The notes under the pieces were generated by a model. It did not search any database. It was not told the origin of the DNA and saw only the letters and a list, made by a program, of their open reading frames with translations. Source: Gammaproteobacteria bacterium (lineage in GTDB: Bacteria > Pseudomonadota > Gammaproteobacteria > Ga0077536). From it: 64,000 bases of DNA. The DNA is taken from the NCBI GenBank assembly GCA_009692265.1, contig SHZM01000005.1, positions 1 to 64,000 on the forward strand, given 5' to 3'. The position numbers were made by a program, and so were the translations under genes. Positions 25,557-35,383 of the stretch are shown here, one piece after another; within the stretch, counting starts at the first letter, position 1, and the number at the start of each line of letters is the position of its first letter.

Positions 25557-25943
25557 ATGATTTGCCGGTTCGCTGACTTCGAATTAGATCTCGACAAGGC
25601 CGAGCTTCGGGCGAGGTATTTGCGCTCGAGCCGCAGGTATTCGCTCTACTTGTGTTGTTAATTGAGAATCGGGATCGGCTCGTGTCCCGCGACGAAATCA
25701 TCGAGAAAGTGTGGGACGGTCGGGTGGTCTCGGATAGCGCGATGGCAAGTCGGATCAAATCTGCGCGCCAAGGTTTGGGCGATGATGGCGTAACCCAGCG
25801 CTTCATCAAAACCATTCACCGCAAAGGCTTTCCGGTTTGTTGGCGAAGTTCAGATCGGGCGCGCCTCGCCAAGCGCGGAGCAACCGCCTGTACAAGCCAC
25901 CGACGACCACTCTACAGGCATGAATTGGTGTCGAACCCACTAA
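25557..25943 (+). pseudogene. Truncated winged-helix (CadC/OmpR-type) regulator
   Basis: Three frames must be joined. It starts MICRFADFELDLDKAELR, switches near 25610 to EVFALEPQVFALLVLLIENR, then DRLVSRDEIIEKVWDGR and SRIKSARQGLGDDGV of a trans_reg_C winged helix. A second shift near 25830 (an extra C in GGCTTTCCGG) is needed to reach FRFVGEVQIGRASPSAEQ, ending at a TAA at 25941. Everything beyond the DNA-binding domain, normally a sensor or TPR/cyclase part, is missing. This is the most decayed gene in the window apart from the SDR remnant. Confidence 0.75.
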
Positions 25944-26105
25944 TTAGTGTTTGTCCTAAGATTTCACTAAGCTCGGCAGGAAAATCCGGATCTGAGAGAG
26001 AATTCTCTCTCCGGCGTAAAGACCAGCGACTGTCTGTGCTCCTAGAGATATCACCGGCCAACCAATAAGCAAAAAAACCAAGCTCCGGCACTATTTCCGC
26101 TCGAA

Positions 26106-27437
26106 TCACGCTGTTGCGGCAGTGCGCGGCGCGGCGCGGATCCGATACAGGCGATAAGCCCACGCCGTGCATAGTGCTATCTGAATTAGTAATAGCACGC
26201 TGGCGGACACGGGGTCGGTCCAGAACGCTGGCCGCAACAGCTGGCTCACAGTCTCCAGTCCCAGCATCTCGAATAGCGCTGGTGCCAACCAATATAATAA
26301 CCCCAGGGTTAGCGCAGTGGTCATTTCGGCGCGGTCCGGGCGTGCAAAATTGCTCGCGGCGAGCAGAATTAGAAGATCTCGGATCACGAATAGCAGCAGC
26401 GGGACACCGACGAAGCCGAGATTCTCAACAGGCTTCTGTGGGGCGATGACACCGCCTGACAAAGCCATACTGATTGCGACCCACATCACACTCAGCGCGA
26501 GTGAGCAAAGCCAGAGCGGTACTGCTTCGCCGAACCTCCGCCACTCGCCATCGCGGCCATAACGCACGAGTCTGCGCAGCGCGAGCGGATCGCGAAAAAG
26601 GGTAAACGCACACAAATAAGCGGCGAGTACGGTGCATAGCAAACCGCTTACCGCCGTGGTTCGCAGATTGGTGAGGGTCCCGATCCCGGCACTAAAAAAG
26701 CCGGTAATGACCGCGCTGACATAGAGCAAAAAGATCAGCCAGAGCCACGGCATCGCGCGCACCTGTAGCTCGTTGCACATCATGCGATAGGCGCCCACAA
26801 CGACCCAGGCCGTGGTCGCCACCACTAGGCAGGTGGTGAACGACAACGCGGGATAATCCCGTCCGTACCAACGCACAAGTTCATCGTCGCCCAGGCGGAA
26901 GGCGAAGTATGCGAAGACAAGACCGCCGATCACCGCAATAAGCCGCGCGCCAACCGGTCCTTTATTGCGTTTAGGGTGACCAGCGCTGGCGAGAGCGCCG
27001 ATCAAGCTCAAGCCTTGTACAAAGACAGCGCCGGTGACTGCCTGGATCCCGAGTAGCGCCCGGATCGAGAATTCGAATTGTTTCGCGCTGAGCATGAACA
27101 CCGCTAGGCAGACGCCGCCGCTCAACCAGGTAAGGCTGGTCGCACCCAACCACTTGCCCCAGACCATCCGCCAGGACCCGAGTGCTGAGAGGCGTTGGGT
27201 ATCCCAGGTGCGATCGCGCAATTCGACGAGCATCGCATCGCCCGCGCGCTGACCGCCCCAGGCCAAGCTCAGCGCGACGAAGGTCGCGGCAGCGACCGCG
27301 GGCAGCGCTACGCCAGTGCCAGTCTCCGCATCTATGAAAGCCATCAACATAAATAACGCCGCAAGGCTGCCCCCCATCAACGTGACCCGTGCCACACTGA
27401 GCTCCAACCAGCATTGCCGTTGAAATTCAGGATTCAC
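26106..27437 (-). CDS. ABC transporter permease (ABC-2 type)
   Basis: A 443-residue integral membrane protein with roughly ten hydrophobic helices. The first resembles ABC-2 permeases: CWLELSVARVTLMGGSLAAL then the loop LRDRTWDTQRLSALGSWRMV, which in this class contacts the ATPase. Its start overlaps the 3' end of the ATPase gene by 11 bp, so they form one transporter. Cargo is unknown. No periplasmic-binding protein is present, which fits an exporter or a membrane-remodelling role. Confidence 0.8.
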   Translation of the reverse strand: MNPEFQRQCWLELSVARVTLMGGSLAALFMLMAFIDAETGTGVALPAVAAATFVALSLAWGGQRAGDAMLVELRDRTWDTQRLSALGSWRMVWGKWLGATSLTWLSGGVCLAVFMLSAKQFEFSIRALLGIQAVTGAVFVQGLSLIGALASAGHPKRNKGPVGARLIAVIGGLVFAYFAFRLGDDELVRWYGRDYPALSFTTCLVVATTAWVVVGAYRMMCNELQVRAMPWLWLIFLLYVSAVITGFFSAGIGTLTNLRTTAVSGLLCTVLAAYLCAFTLFRDPLALRRLVRYGRDGEWRRFGEAVPLWLCSLALSVMWVAISMALSGGVIAPQKPVENLGFVGVPLLLFVIRDLLILLAASNFARPDRAEMTTALTLGLLYWLAPALFEMLGLETVSQLLRPAFWTDPVSASVLLLIQIALCTAWAYRLYRIRAAPRTAATA

Positions 27438-28377
27438 TTAATCGCTCCGCAGGCGTGCGCACGCTGTTGAGGTAGGACTGTTGCAGATCAGAGCCGACCG
27501 GCCCAAAGCTATTGACGAGAAATCCGGCGGTAATGAGATCCCGCAGCAAATCGACCTGTGCGATGCGGGGACCGGCGCACAGGAAACGCGCGCCGCGCGT
27601 GGTAGTTTCCACGTCGCTGATCTCGCTGCGAGTGCGTAACCACTGCGCGACCGCAGTCGGATCCGAGAGCACTTCCAGTGTTAGCTCGGCGTGTGTCGCA
27701 GCGGTGCTTGAAAGCGCGCGATGCTCCAGCAAACGGCCCTCCTTCAGCACCAGCATATGGGTCGCGTAATCTTCGAGTTCCGCCAGAATATGCGACGACA
27801 CGAGTAGGCTCATCCCGCGGGCCTGCAGGGTCCGAAACAATCGCGCGAGATCATGCCGCGCCTCCGGGTCCAGGCCCGAGGCTGGCTCATCTAAAATCAA
27901 CAGGGCAGGTTCATGGATGATCGCCTGCCCGATCGCGACCCGCTGGCGGAGCCCGCGAGAAAGTTCGCCGACTGGTTGTTGCAGTCGATCGCTCAACTGC
28001 AGCTGCGCGGCAGTCTCCCGGATCCGCTCCGACAGGTTTCGGGTCACGCCATTTGCAGCAGCGTGGTAGTGCAGACATTGCTCGACCTTCAGCGAATCGT
28101 AGAGGCCGACGAAGTCTGGCAGGAAGCCGATGCGTTCGTGACTTCGACGTGGCTCGTCAACGACATTGATATCGTCGATGTGGATAGTCCCGGTCAGCGG
28201 ACTCTCCAGACCACACAGGCAACGCATCAACGTGGTTTTTCCGGCACCATTCGGACCTACCAGGGCAGTTACGGTGCCGGCCTCGACTTCAAAGGTCACG
28301 CAATCGAGTGCACGTCGCCCAGGGTATTCGAAACTGACTTCGTGAACTGCAATGGCGGGCTTTGTTTTCACTTTCAC
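27427..28377 (-). CDS. ABC transporter ATP-binding protein
   Basis: A 316-residue ATPase from the GTG at 28377. Walker A is GPNGAGKTTL (about 40-49), the Q-loop area GFLPDFVGLYDSLKVEQ, the signature GELSRGLRQRVAIGQA, Walker B LLILDEPASGLD and the H-loop SSHILAELEDYATH. The C-terminal region after residue 215 is typical of ABC-2 exporter ATPases. The reading frame continues upstream to 28821 without family similarity, so the shorter start is used; it lacks a clear Shine-Dalgarno. Partner of the permease at 26106-27437. Confidence 0.9.
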   Translation of the reverse strand: MKVKTKPAIAVHEVSFEYPGRRALDCVTFEVEAGTVTALVGPNGAGKTTLMRCLCGLESPLTGTIHIDDINVVDEPRRSHERIGFLPDFVGLYDSLKVEQCLHYHAAANGVTRNLSERIRETAAQLQLSDRLQQPVGELSRGLRQRVAIGQAIIHEPALLILDEPASGLDPEARHDLARLFRTLQARGMSLLVSSHILAELEDYATHMLVLKEGRLLEHRALSSTAATHAELTLEVLSDPTAVAQWLRTRSEISDVETTTRGARFLCAGPRIAQVDLLRDLITAGFLVNSFGPVGSDLQQSYLNSVRTPAERLSES

Positions 28378-28473
28378 GACTGTAGCAAACGTAACTGCAA
28401 TGTGCGCGGGCACGAGACCGCTTCGAGGCAGTGTTGCTTTGTGTCGCTGGCACGAGCGACTACACTCGCGCGT

Positions 28474-29220
28474 ATGCGCCGCGACCACTCCAAAATTCCC
28501 GAAGAGCGTCGGATCGGGCTGGCGCGTGCGCTGTCCAAAGCCGGTTTGTGTTCGAGATCGGCGGCGAGCTCGTTGATTGTGGATGGCCGCGTTCAACTCA
28601 ACGGCGTCACGATCCGCGATCCCGAAGCGCCGACCACCGTGCACAGCCACATTACTGTCGATGACGAGCCAATTCGCTCGCGAGTTCCGGTTTACATCAT
28701 GCTCAACAAACCACACGGGGTGGTGACCACTGCCGCCGACGAACGTGGTCGCGAGACGGTGTACTCCTGCTTTAAAGACAGCGGCCTGCCTTGGATCGCG
28801 CCGGTCGGGAGGCTCGATCAAGCCAGCGAGGGATTGCTCTTATTCTCCAACGATCCTGAATGGTCGTCAGCCATAGTCGATCCCGTACGCCACGTGCCCA
28901 AAACCTATCACGCGCAAATAGAGGGACTTCCTACGCCTGAGACTTTATTGAAGCTGTGCCAAGGAGTACTCATGCGCGACGGTGCGATGCTGCGGGTCGA
29001 TTCGGCGACGCTATTACGGCATGGCGCCCGCAACGCCTGGCTCGAAGTCGTGCTCGCCGAGGGCAAGAACCGTCATCTGCGCCGATTACTGGAAGCGGTG
29101 GATCATCCCGTGGTCAGGCTTATTCGGATCGCGATTGGTTCGCTGCAACTCGGCGAACTCGCAAAAGGGCACTGGCGGCATTTGCGCGCCGAGGAACACG
29201 CGCACTTGGCACAGGGGTAA
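28474..29220 (+). CDS. RsuA/RluB family pseudouridine synthase
   Basis: A 248-residue rRNA pseudouridine synthase. An N-terminal S4 RNA-binding domain (RRIGLARALSKAGLCSRSAA to about residue 65) precedes the catalytic domain, with the catalytic aspartate in PVGRLDQASEGLLLFSND and the substrate loop in VLAEGKNRHLRRLLEAVDHP. VPKTYHAQIEGLP is a further family motif. It modifies a uridine in 16S or 23S rRNA; which one cannot be set from sequence. An ATG at 28474 is chosen; the frame is open far upstream but antisense to the ABC ATPase. Confidence 0.9.
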   Translation: MRRDHSKIPEERRIGLARALSKAGLCSRSAASSLIVDGRVQLNGVTIRDPEAPTTVHSHITVDDEPIRSRVPVYIMLNKPHGVVTTAADERGRETVYSCFKDSGLPWIAPVGRLDQASEGLLLFSNDPEWSSAIVDPVRHVPKTYHAQIEGLPTPETLLKLCQGVLMRDGAMLRVDSATLLRHGARNAWLEVVLAEGKNRHLRRLLEAVDHPVVRLIRIAIGSLQLGELAKGHWRHLRAEEHAHLAQG

Positions 29221-29268
29221 GGAGTAAGGTCAGAACACGGCGATCTGGGTGCTCGGCTTCCGTTAAAT

Positions 29269-30507
29269 TTACCGGCGAGCGCGATACGTCCGATGCAAGG
29301 CGTAGGCGCTGAGCGCGCCGACGCTGAAGAGAAGTGCGGACAAGATAAAAACACTGGCGTAGTCGCCTGCGCGAGGTGCAGCATCTAGTAGCCGCCCCGC
29401 AATCGGTGCAAAAAAGATATCCGGGGTGTAACCAATCACCGAGATGACGCCCACTGCCGTTCCCGTGTGTGCGCGCGGAACGCCAGATTCTTCCAGCAGG
29501 GCAAAGTAAATCCCACGCAAACCGTAAACGCACACTATTGTGACGAACAAGTTCGCGTAGAAAATCATCGCCGTGCCACTGCTCCCTAGCGCTAACGCGA
29601 GATACGCCAGCGCGCCCATGACAAACATTCCGCCGACCATCCGACCGGCACCCAAGCGATCGGCTAGTAAACCCGCGCTCACCGCCGCGATCGGCCGCAG
29701 ATAAGCTGCCTGGGTCATCAAGGTAGCCGCCTCAAGATCATTTAAGCCCAACGCGGCTTGGGCATAGAGCGTGTAGTAGTCGAGCCCCTTGTAGCCACAG
29801 TAGGCCGCGATCACGATTGCCGCCTGACACCAAATCCGCGGTGCGAGGAGCACCGTGCGCAAACCCGTGAATGAAATGGAACGCTGGCTGGACGGGGAAC
29901 TAGCGGTGGGAATCACCCACCAGCACAGCACGCCGGCGAGGGCCGTGATTCCGGTGTAGAAATAGATCACGAGCGCGAAACTCGCTTTATTCATCTGTGA
30001 ATCCCCCGCCACAAAGTTAGCACTAAGCAGGGTCACCGCGACGCTGGCAAGCGTGGCTGCGACCAAGCCGCGGCCGCCGTCCAGTACGCCGAAGGCGCGA
30101 CCTTGCAGCGCTAATCCGCCCCACTCGCGGGTGGCGCGGATTAGCGCTGCCCAGAACAACAAAATGGTGGTGAGGCCCCAGTATCCATAGAGCACCGCCA
30201 AAGACTGCGCGCTCGGAAAACTCGCGAGCCAAATTCCGCCCGCGGCAGTGGCCAGCAGCGACCCTGTTAATAAAATCCGTGGTGAGTACAGATCGGCAAG
30301 CGCGCCACCGGGAAAATACGCGAGCATGGCGGTGATGCCATACACCGCATACACATCGCCCAAGCGAGCATTTGAAAGCGCGAATGCTTCGAGCATGGTC
30401 GGTCGAAAGAAGCGCGCGAGATGAAATGGCAGGCTGAAGATCGCCTCGCCCGCGAAGATCAGGCAGAACATTACCCAGAACGAAGAGGCGCGAGGTGCGG
30501 AATTCAC
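29269..30507 (-). CDS. Major facilitator superfamily transporter
   Basis: A 412-residue protein with twelve predicted helices. The first half includes SNARLGDVYAVYGITAMLAY and the A-motif-like loop GGALADLYSPRILL; the second has GLLADRLGAGRMVGGMFVMG. Homologues are hexose-phosphate/nitrate-like MFS members, but substrate cannot be assigned. It overlaps nothing and is convergent with the pseudouridine synthase gene, 48 bp apart. Confidence 0.85.
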   Translation of the reverse strand: MNSAPRASSFWVMFCLIFAGEAIFSLPFHLARFFRPTMLEAFALSNARLGDVYAVYGITAMLAYFPGGALADLYSPRILLTGSLLATAAGGIWLASFPSAQSLAVLYGYWGLTTILLFWAALIRATREWGGLALQGRAFGVLDGGRGLVAATLASVAVTLLSANFVAGDSQMNKASFALVIYFYTGITALAGVLCWWVIPTASSPSSQRSISFTGLRTVLLAPRIWCQAAIVIAAYCGYKGLDYYTLYAQAALGLNDLEAATLMTQAAYLRPIAAVSAGLLADRLGAGRMVGGMFVMGALAYLALALGSSGTAMIFYANLFVTIVCVYGLRGIYFALLEESGVPRAHTGTAVGVISVIGYTPDIFFAPIAGRLLDAAPRAGDYASVFILSALLFSVGALSAYALHRTYRARR

Positions 30508-30608
30508 GAGAGCCGATTCTAGGATTAACCTCGCGACATGGGAAATTCAGCTTTTTTCACTTGGCAAAGCTCCGGAAGACGAACTGCACTGGCCTTAGGG
30601 TTAGTCGG

Positions 30609-32216
30609 CTAACTTTCGCGGTAAAACAATAAAATCAGCCCAACCGCGACGAAGCACCAGGGCCAAATGCGACCGGCGCGTACGCTGATCGGCCCCTCAC
30701 AGCGTAGCTCCATCCAACGCGCGCAGCCGGCCATAATCGCGAAGAGGCCGAGTGGAATATGGCTTAGCTCAATCAATAACGCTTCTTGGATGTTTTCAAG
30801 ATTATGCGCATGAGTAAGCAGCATAAAGCCGCCCACGATATTCGTAATCGGAAACACATAGGCGGCGCGGTTTGCGGCCAGCTTGCCTATCCGAACCTGC
30901 CATTCGAAGAACCCGAATACGCAGGCGAGGATCGCCATCAAACGATGCTGTATCACGGAAGGATCGCGCATGGCTTCGAAAAAGCCCACGCTACCAAGCG
31001 GCCATGCTTCTGGATCCGAGCGTGCAGTGACAAAGATCCCGAGCGCAACAAACGTAATGGGCCAATGCCGTGCCCACGACCCACGTCGCTGGCCCGCCAA
31101 GAGCGCAAGATTTCCGATCGACAGGACAAAAATCCCCGACCAATTATGATTGAACTCAGACCATCCGATATCGGCTGCGGTGCGTACCGGTACGATACCG
31201 GCGCTAGGCACGAACGCGCGTGGGGCGTTTTCGTGCGCGGCCTGCGCCAGCCGATTTACCCGTTCCTGCTCGGTCGCGTACCAAAGCTCCGAGTGAGCGG
31301 GGCTGCTGAGACGCGGCGCGTGTGGGGTTATTCGGTCAGTAATACGCTCGAAGGCGACCCGATCATTGGGCAAGTCGACCACCGGCGGCAGCGAAGTCAA
31401 AGAACCGGCCACGAGATAAATCGCAAGCCCGAGTACCATCTCGACTTCCACAAAGCGCCGAATGCGGATCGCCGCGCCAGCATCGGTGGCCATGCGGCGC
31501 ACAGCCCAGAAGTTGCCCGCCCCAAAACACAGCAGTGCGGCAAACAGCAATGCTTTCGTCGAAGCCATGAGTCCGTTGGCTGTGCCATACAGTGCAGCCG
31601 GTGCGGCGAGGTACCACAGATACTTCGCCGCCGCCGAAATCGCGATGGCACTCACCGCGATCACGCAAACCGTCGAGAAGCGGTGGGCGATAGCTACACG
31701 AGTGGCGGGTGCCATGGAGCCGCCCAGAGCCAACAGGAAATAAGGCAGAGCGCCGATCCAGGCGGCACCTCCAGCCTGGTGCATCGCCGAGAAAGCGAGC
31801 AGTGCCGCACGCCCTTCGAGCCTCCCGGTAGCGTGGGTGGTCGCGATGATGCTCCCAAGCAGCAGCATCGCCAGCGTAAGCTCAAGCGACCGCAGCACGG
31901 TGCTGCGGCGCGCAGTCACTGCCAACACAATACCGGCGCCACAACTCGTAAATCCGGCGAGGACAAAGGGTGCGCTTAGCGCGCTACTCCACGCCAGTCC
32001 GATGGTTGGGGTCAATATTGAGACATCAAGGGATTTGCTAATAAACGTCACCGTGGCAAGCGCGAGCGCGGCCGCGCATTGCAACAGCGCCAAGCGCGCG
32101 CGGAGATCCGATCCGATGAAGCTCTCCGCCGCGAGGGGTGCCATTACCCAATGACGAAAAATGACGCCACCAATGACAGCGGCGCTTAATGCCAGCGCGC
32201 AACCGCGCAATAACAC
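30609..32216 (-). CDS. copD: CopD family copper resistance membrane protein
   Basis: A 535-residue inner-membrane protein with many helices. The N-terminal half matches CopD (SFIGSDLRARLALLQCAAAL, RLEGRAALLAFSAMHQAGGA, AAWIGALPYFLLAL), proposed to carry copper across the membrane with CopC. The C-terminal half adds further helices with histidines (QHRLMAILACVFGFFEWQ, THAHNLENIQE). It starts with a GTG at 32216 directly after the CopC remnant. Since copC is broken, any CopCD pair is probably not functional as such. Confidence 0.85.
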   Translation of the reverse strand: MLLRGCALALSAAVIGGVIFRHWVMAPLAAESFIGSDLRARLALLQCAAALALATVTFISKSLDVSILTPTIGLAWSSALSAPFVLAGFTSCGAGIVLAVTARRSTVLRSLELTLAMLLLGSIIATTHATGRLEGRAALLAFSAMHQAGGAAWIGALPYFLLALGGSMAPATRVAIAHRFSTVCVIAVSAIAISAAAKYLWYLAAPAALYGTANGLMASTKALLFAALLCFGAGNFWAVRRMATDAGAAIRIRRFVEVEMVLGLAIYLVAGSLTSLPPVVDLPNDRVAFERITDRITPHAPRLSSPAHSELWYATEQERVNRLAQAAHENAPRAFVPSAGIVPVRTAADIGWSEFNHNWSGIFVLSIGNLALLAGQRRGSWARHWPITFVALGIFVTARSDPEAWPLGSVGFFEAMRDPSVIQHRLMAILACVFGFFEWQVRIGKLAANRAAYVFPITNIVGGFMLLTHAHNLENIQEALLIELSHIPLGLFAIMAGCARWMELRCEGPISVRAGRIWPWCFVAVGLILLFYRES

Positions 32217-32540
32217 ACTCAGAAACGACTTGAAACTTCAAGTTGCCGCGGGTGATATGTCCATCGGCGCTTAGAACATACCACTCCAGCCGGTATTTGC
32301 CTGGGACAACACCCTCCGCCTGAGTTTGAAGTCGGTCCTCAGGGGCTATGGTAGACAACACCAAAACTCGCGCATCGATCAGTGCCAAGCGCGAACGACC
32401 TTGTCGATGCGGCTGTTAAATTTCAGATCAATTGGAAAAGTCGACACTGCCACCACGGCATTCGCAGCAGGTTCGGCGCTAACGACTACGGCATGCGCGA
32501 ACGTTCTGCTTGCGGCGCAGGCGAGGAATATCCCCAACAC
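32217..32540 (-). pseudogene. copC: CopC-like periplasmic copper protein, frameshifted
   Basis: A GTG at 32540 opens a signal peptide ending ASRTFAHA, so mature CopC would start with a His ligand at its N-terminus, as is usual. Then VVVSAEPAANAVVAVSTFPI and DLKFNSRID follow before a stop. One base lost near 32410 (GACAAGGTCG) would give RIDKGRSRLALIDARVLVLS and then VPGKYRLEWYVLSADGHITR, GNLKFQV, the conserved CopC end with the second copper histidine (SADGHI). The gene is directly upstream of copD in the usual order. Confidence 0.8.
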
Positions 32541-32574
32541 CTAGGGTAACCTACGGAGCATCGGCAAGCGCATG

Positions 32575-35220
32575 TCATTCCTTCTCCAACCTACTCGTTA
32601 TGTAGTGTTCTCGCGCCGCCATGATCGCCGGTAGCACCACGAGCGCGGCGATGATGGCGTAGGACAGCGAAACGCTGATTAGGATACCCATCCCAGCCAT
32701 CCCGGGATGTTTCGAAAAACCCAAAGCCCCGAACGACGCAATCGCGGTTAAGCCGCTGAACAGCACCGCTCGGGGGGTGCTGCTCGCCAATAAATCCCGC
32801 ACATTCCCGGTCGCATGATTACGCACAACCAGATACGCACCATAGGCGTTATTGAGACCGATCAATAACGGTAATGCAATGATATTGGCGAAATTAAACG
32901 GAACATCGAATACCACCGAGGTCGCAACCGTAAGTAACATCGCAAGTAGTAGGGGTGCGGCGACCAGCAGCGCATCAACGACACCGTGTAATACGAAAAT
33001 ATGCAGCAGGATCGTCAATACCAGTGCGCCGGCCGACGCCATCACGCAGGCCTTAATAACAACTCGGCTGCCAACATACAGTTCGATCGGCGCATCGGTT
33101 GCTCCGGGTGCGATCGACTGAACACTTACCGCGAAGTTTTTCATCGCGGCGTTGTCGTTCAAGTTTTCACGCGGGATGACTTGTACCCGGGCCTGGCCAT
33201 CGCGGGCAATGTATTGATCGCGAAGCTCATCGGGAAGGGAGTCCAGGCTGATCGCTTGCGCATTTAATGAAGACGACAAACGCACTAGCACCGCGGGCAA
33301 ATCGCCAATCAACTGAGTGCGTAGCAACGGCACCAGTGAGGTCGGCCACGCGCGATGCGACATCAGGGCCGTGAGCGCATGTTCCAGGCGCTTGAGACTG
33401 ATCGTCCATTCCGGCGACACCTCGGGCGCGGCGGTGTGCCGGGATAGTGCGGCGATAAAGAGATCCATTGCCGCGATTTCCTCTTCGCTGGTGGGAGGCG
33501 TCAGAGTGCTAGGTTCCAAGGCCCCTGAGAGTGTTAATTGCAGCGCGGAGATGATTTCTAATTTTTCTCCTTGATCCTCCGGCACAAATTTCGACAAGGT
33601 GATCACCTTGTCTACCGTGGGTAATTCACCCAGAGTGCGTGCGAGCTGATCCGCGTCGACGAGTGAAGGGGCGAGCAGATGAATGCTGTACGGAGTGTTT
33701 GTCGGATCAAGCGCTAGATCCCGAAACGCGGCGACCCCATCTGTCGAGGCATCTTTTAAATTCAACGGATTCAAATCGAAGCGCGCGCGCGGCAGTAAGA
33801 GCAGGCTAACGATCACGCCAAGCGCACTGAGGCCCAGAATTACTTTGAAATGGCGGCCTGCCCACGATGTGGACGCCTGGTTTTGATTCGCGCGGTCGGA
33901 ATTTCGTCGCGTCGGGACGGGCAGACGGCTCAACAACGCCGGCAACAAGCTCAGATTTAGAAACCACGCGATCACCATGCTACCGCCGGAGATCACCCCA
34001 AGCTGCGCAAGGCCCTGGTAACTCGTTGGAACAAAGGCCAGGAAACTAATCGCAGCGCCAACCGCCGCCAGCGCAAGTGCCCCCCCGGCGTCACGACCTG
34101 CGGCGATCAATGCTTCGGATCGCGCTAGGCCGCGATCGCTTCCTTCGAGGTAGCGCATCGAAAACTGGATCCCGAAATCCACTCCCATACCAATAAACAA
34201 CACCGCGAAACAGACCGAGATGATATTCAACGCGCCGACGAAGAAGGTCGCGAACGCCGCGGTCCAAATCAAGCCGCATGCCAAGGAAATCAAGACAGCG
34301 CTCAGCAGACTCCCGCTGCGTAGACCAACGATGATCACAAGAGTGACGCAGACGAAGGACAGCAAGGTTGTGAATTTTGCATCTTCTGCGACGGTGACTA
34401 GCTCCTCGCCATTCATCACCGCATCACCAGTTATGCGGATTCGCACTGAAGGATTCGCCTGCGCGACCTCGCGCACGACCAGTCGCACCGACTCTACCGC
34501 TTTGAGCGCCGGTTGCACCTTCATGGTATCTACTACCGGATCGATCATCACGAATGCTCGGTGCGGGCCTGGGTTCGCCGCGTCGTTAGCGAAAAGTTGA
34601 TCGCGCCAGGAAATCGGTACCGCCGTGCCGGCCAACAGGCGTTCACTTGCCGCACTTACCTGATCGAACATCCGAATCAGCAGCGCCTGTTGGTCGGCGC
34701 CGGATGCCGCTTCCAATCCGTGACCAAACGTGGCGAGCAGGCCCCGCAAACTAGGATCCTTCGCCAGGGTGCCGAGCAATGGCTCGGCCGTGTTTAAACG
34801 ATCATCCAACGCCCATAATTCGTCGATCGACAGATAAAGCAGTCCGTTCGTCTCGAAAAACTCGCCGCCTCCGGGCCGAATCACCACGCGTGCTGTGGCG
34901 GGCATTGCACGAAGTTTGAGGGCTATTTGATCGGCGGCGTCTTCGGCAATTCCGGCGCTGGCGGCTTCGGTGAATACCACAATATCGCTGCTGAGTTGGG
35001 GGAACGCCGCCCGGTATGCTAGGTGCGCTTGGCGATGCGGAAGTCTCGCATCGATCATGTTGGACGTATCAGTATCGATCCCTAGGTGCCGCGTGGTATA
35101 TACCAGCGCACACACCGTCGTCAGCGCCATAATGAGTAATGTCAGCCAAGCGTGTCGAACGCACCGAGCAACGATCGCGACTGTAAGTCGGCTTGGCAAA
35201 AGTCGAAGGTAGCTATGCAT
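32575..35220 (-). CDS. hpnN: Hopanoid-associated RND transporter HpnN
   Basis: An 881-residue MMPL/RND permease that, in characterised bacteria, moves hopanoids from the inner to the outer membrane. It begins with a helix and then RHLGIDTDTSNMIDARLP, a strong HpnN signature. There are two blocks of transmembrane helices separated by large periplasmic loops; FIGMGVDFGIQFSMRYLEG and NNAYGAYLVVRNHATG mark the two membrane domains. No squalene-hopene cyclase or other hpn gene is in this window. Intact. Confidence 0.85.
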   Translation of the reverse strand: MHSYLRLLPSRLTVAIVARCVRHAWLTLLIMALTTVCALVYTTRHLGIDTDTSNMIDARLPHRQAHLAYRAAFPQLSSDIVVFTEAASAGIAEDAADQIALKLRAMPATARVVIRPGGGEFFETNGLLYLSIDELWALDDRLNTAEPLLGTLAKDPSLRGLLATFGHGLEAASGADQQALLIRMFDQVSAASERLLAGTAVPISWRDQLFANDAANPGPHRAFVMIDPVVDTMKVQPALKAVESVRLVVREVAQANPSVRIRITGDAVMNGEELVTVAEDAKFTTLLSFVCVTLVIIVGLRSGSLLSAVLISLACGLIWTAAFATFFVGALNIISVCFAVLFIGMGVDFGIQFSMRYLEGSDRGLARSEALIAAGRDAGGALALAAVGAAISFLAFVPTSYQGLAQLGVISGGSMVIAWFLNLSLLPALLSRLPVPTRRNSDRANQNQASTSWAGRHFKVILGLSALGVIVSLLLLPRARFDLNPLNLKDASTDGVAAFRDLALDPTNTPYSIHLLAPSLVDADQLARTLGELPTVDKVITLSKFVPEDQGEKLEIISALQLTLSGALEPSTLTPPTSEEEIAAMDLFIAALSRHTAAPEVSPEWTISLKRLEHALTALMSHRAWPTSLVPLLRTQLIGDLPAVLVRLSSSLNAQAISLDSLPDELRDQYIARDGQARVQVIPRENLNDNAAMKNFAVSVQSIAPGATDAPIELYVGSRVVIKACVMASAGALVLTILLHIFVLHGVVDALLVAAPLLLAMLLTVATSVVFDVPFNFANIIALPLLIGLNNAYGAYLVVRNHATGNVRDLLASSTPRAVLFSGLTAIASFGALGFSKHPGMAGMGILISVSLSYAIIAALVVLPAIMAAREHYITSRLEKE

Positions 35221-35383
35221 GAATTATTCAATTTCGAGAGATGAAGATGGTGCGACAGGGTGTTTGTAATTGGCGAGCGCAAGCCCCAAGCATGACTCAT
35301 AGGATACGCAAATCGACTGGTGTTTTCAGCCACTGGCCGGCTCGGCGCCGTTTGCGCGACGCCCTAAGCGGAAGGGAAGTCCA

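Noticed and set aside
27913-28473. Long 5' extension of the pseudouridine synthase frame
   Set aside because: It lies antisense to the ABC ATPase and has no family similarity; the S4 domain begins just after the ATG at 28474.
28378-28821. N-terminal extension of the ABC ATPase frame
   Set aside because: No similarity to ABC proteins; the conserved domain begins at the GTG at 28377 and the extension overlaps the pseudouridine synthase gene.
30786-31979. 397-codon open frame on the plus strand
   Set aside because: It is exactly antisense to copD, with no start signal or recognisable domain and skewed composition; copD has clear family motifs.
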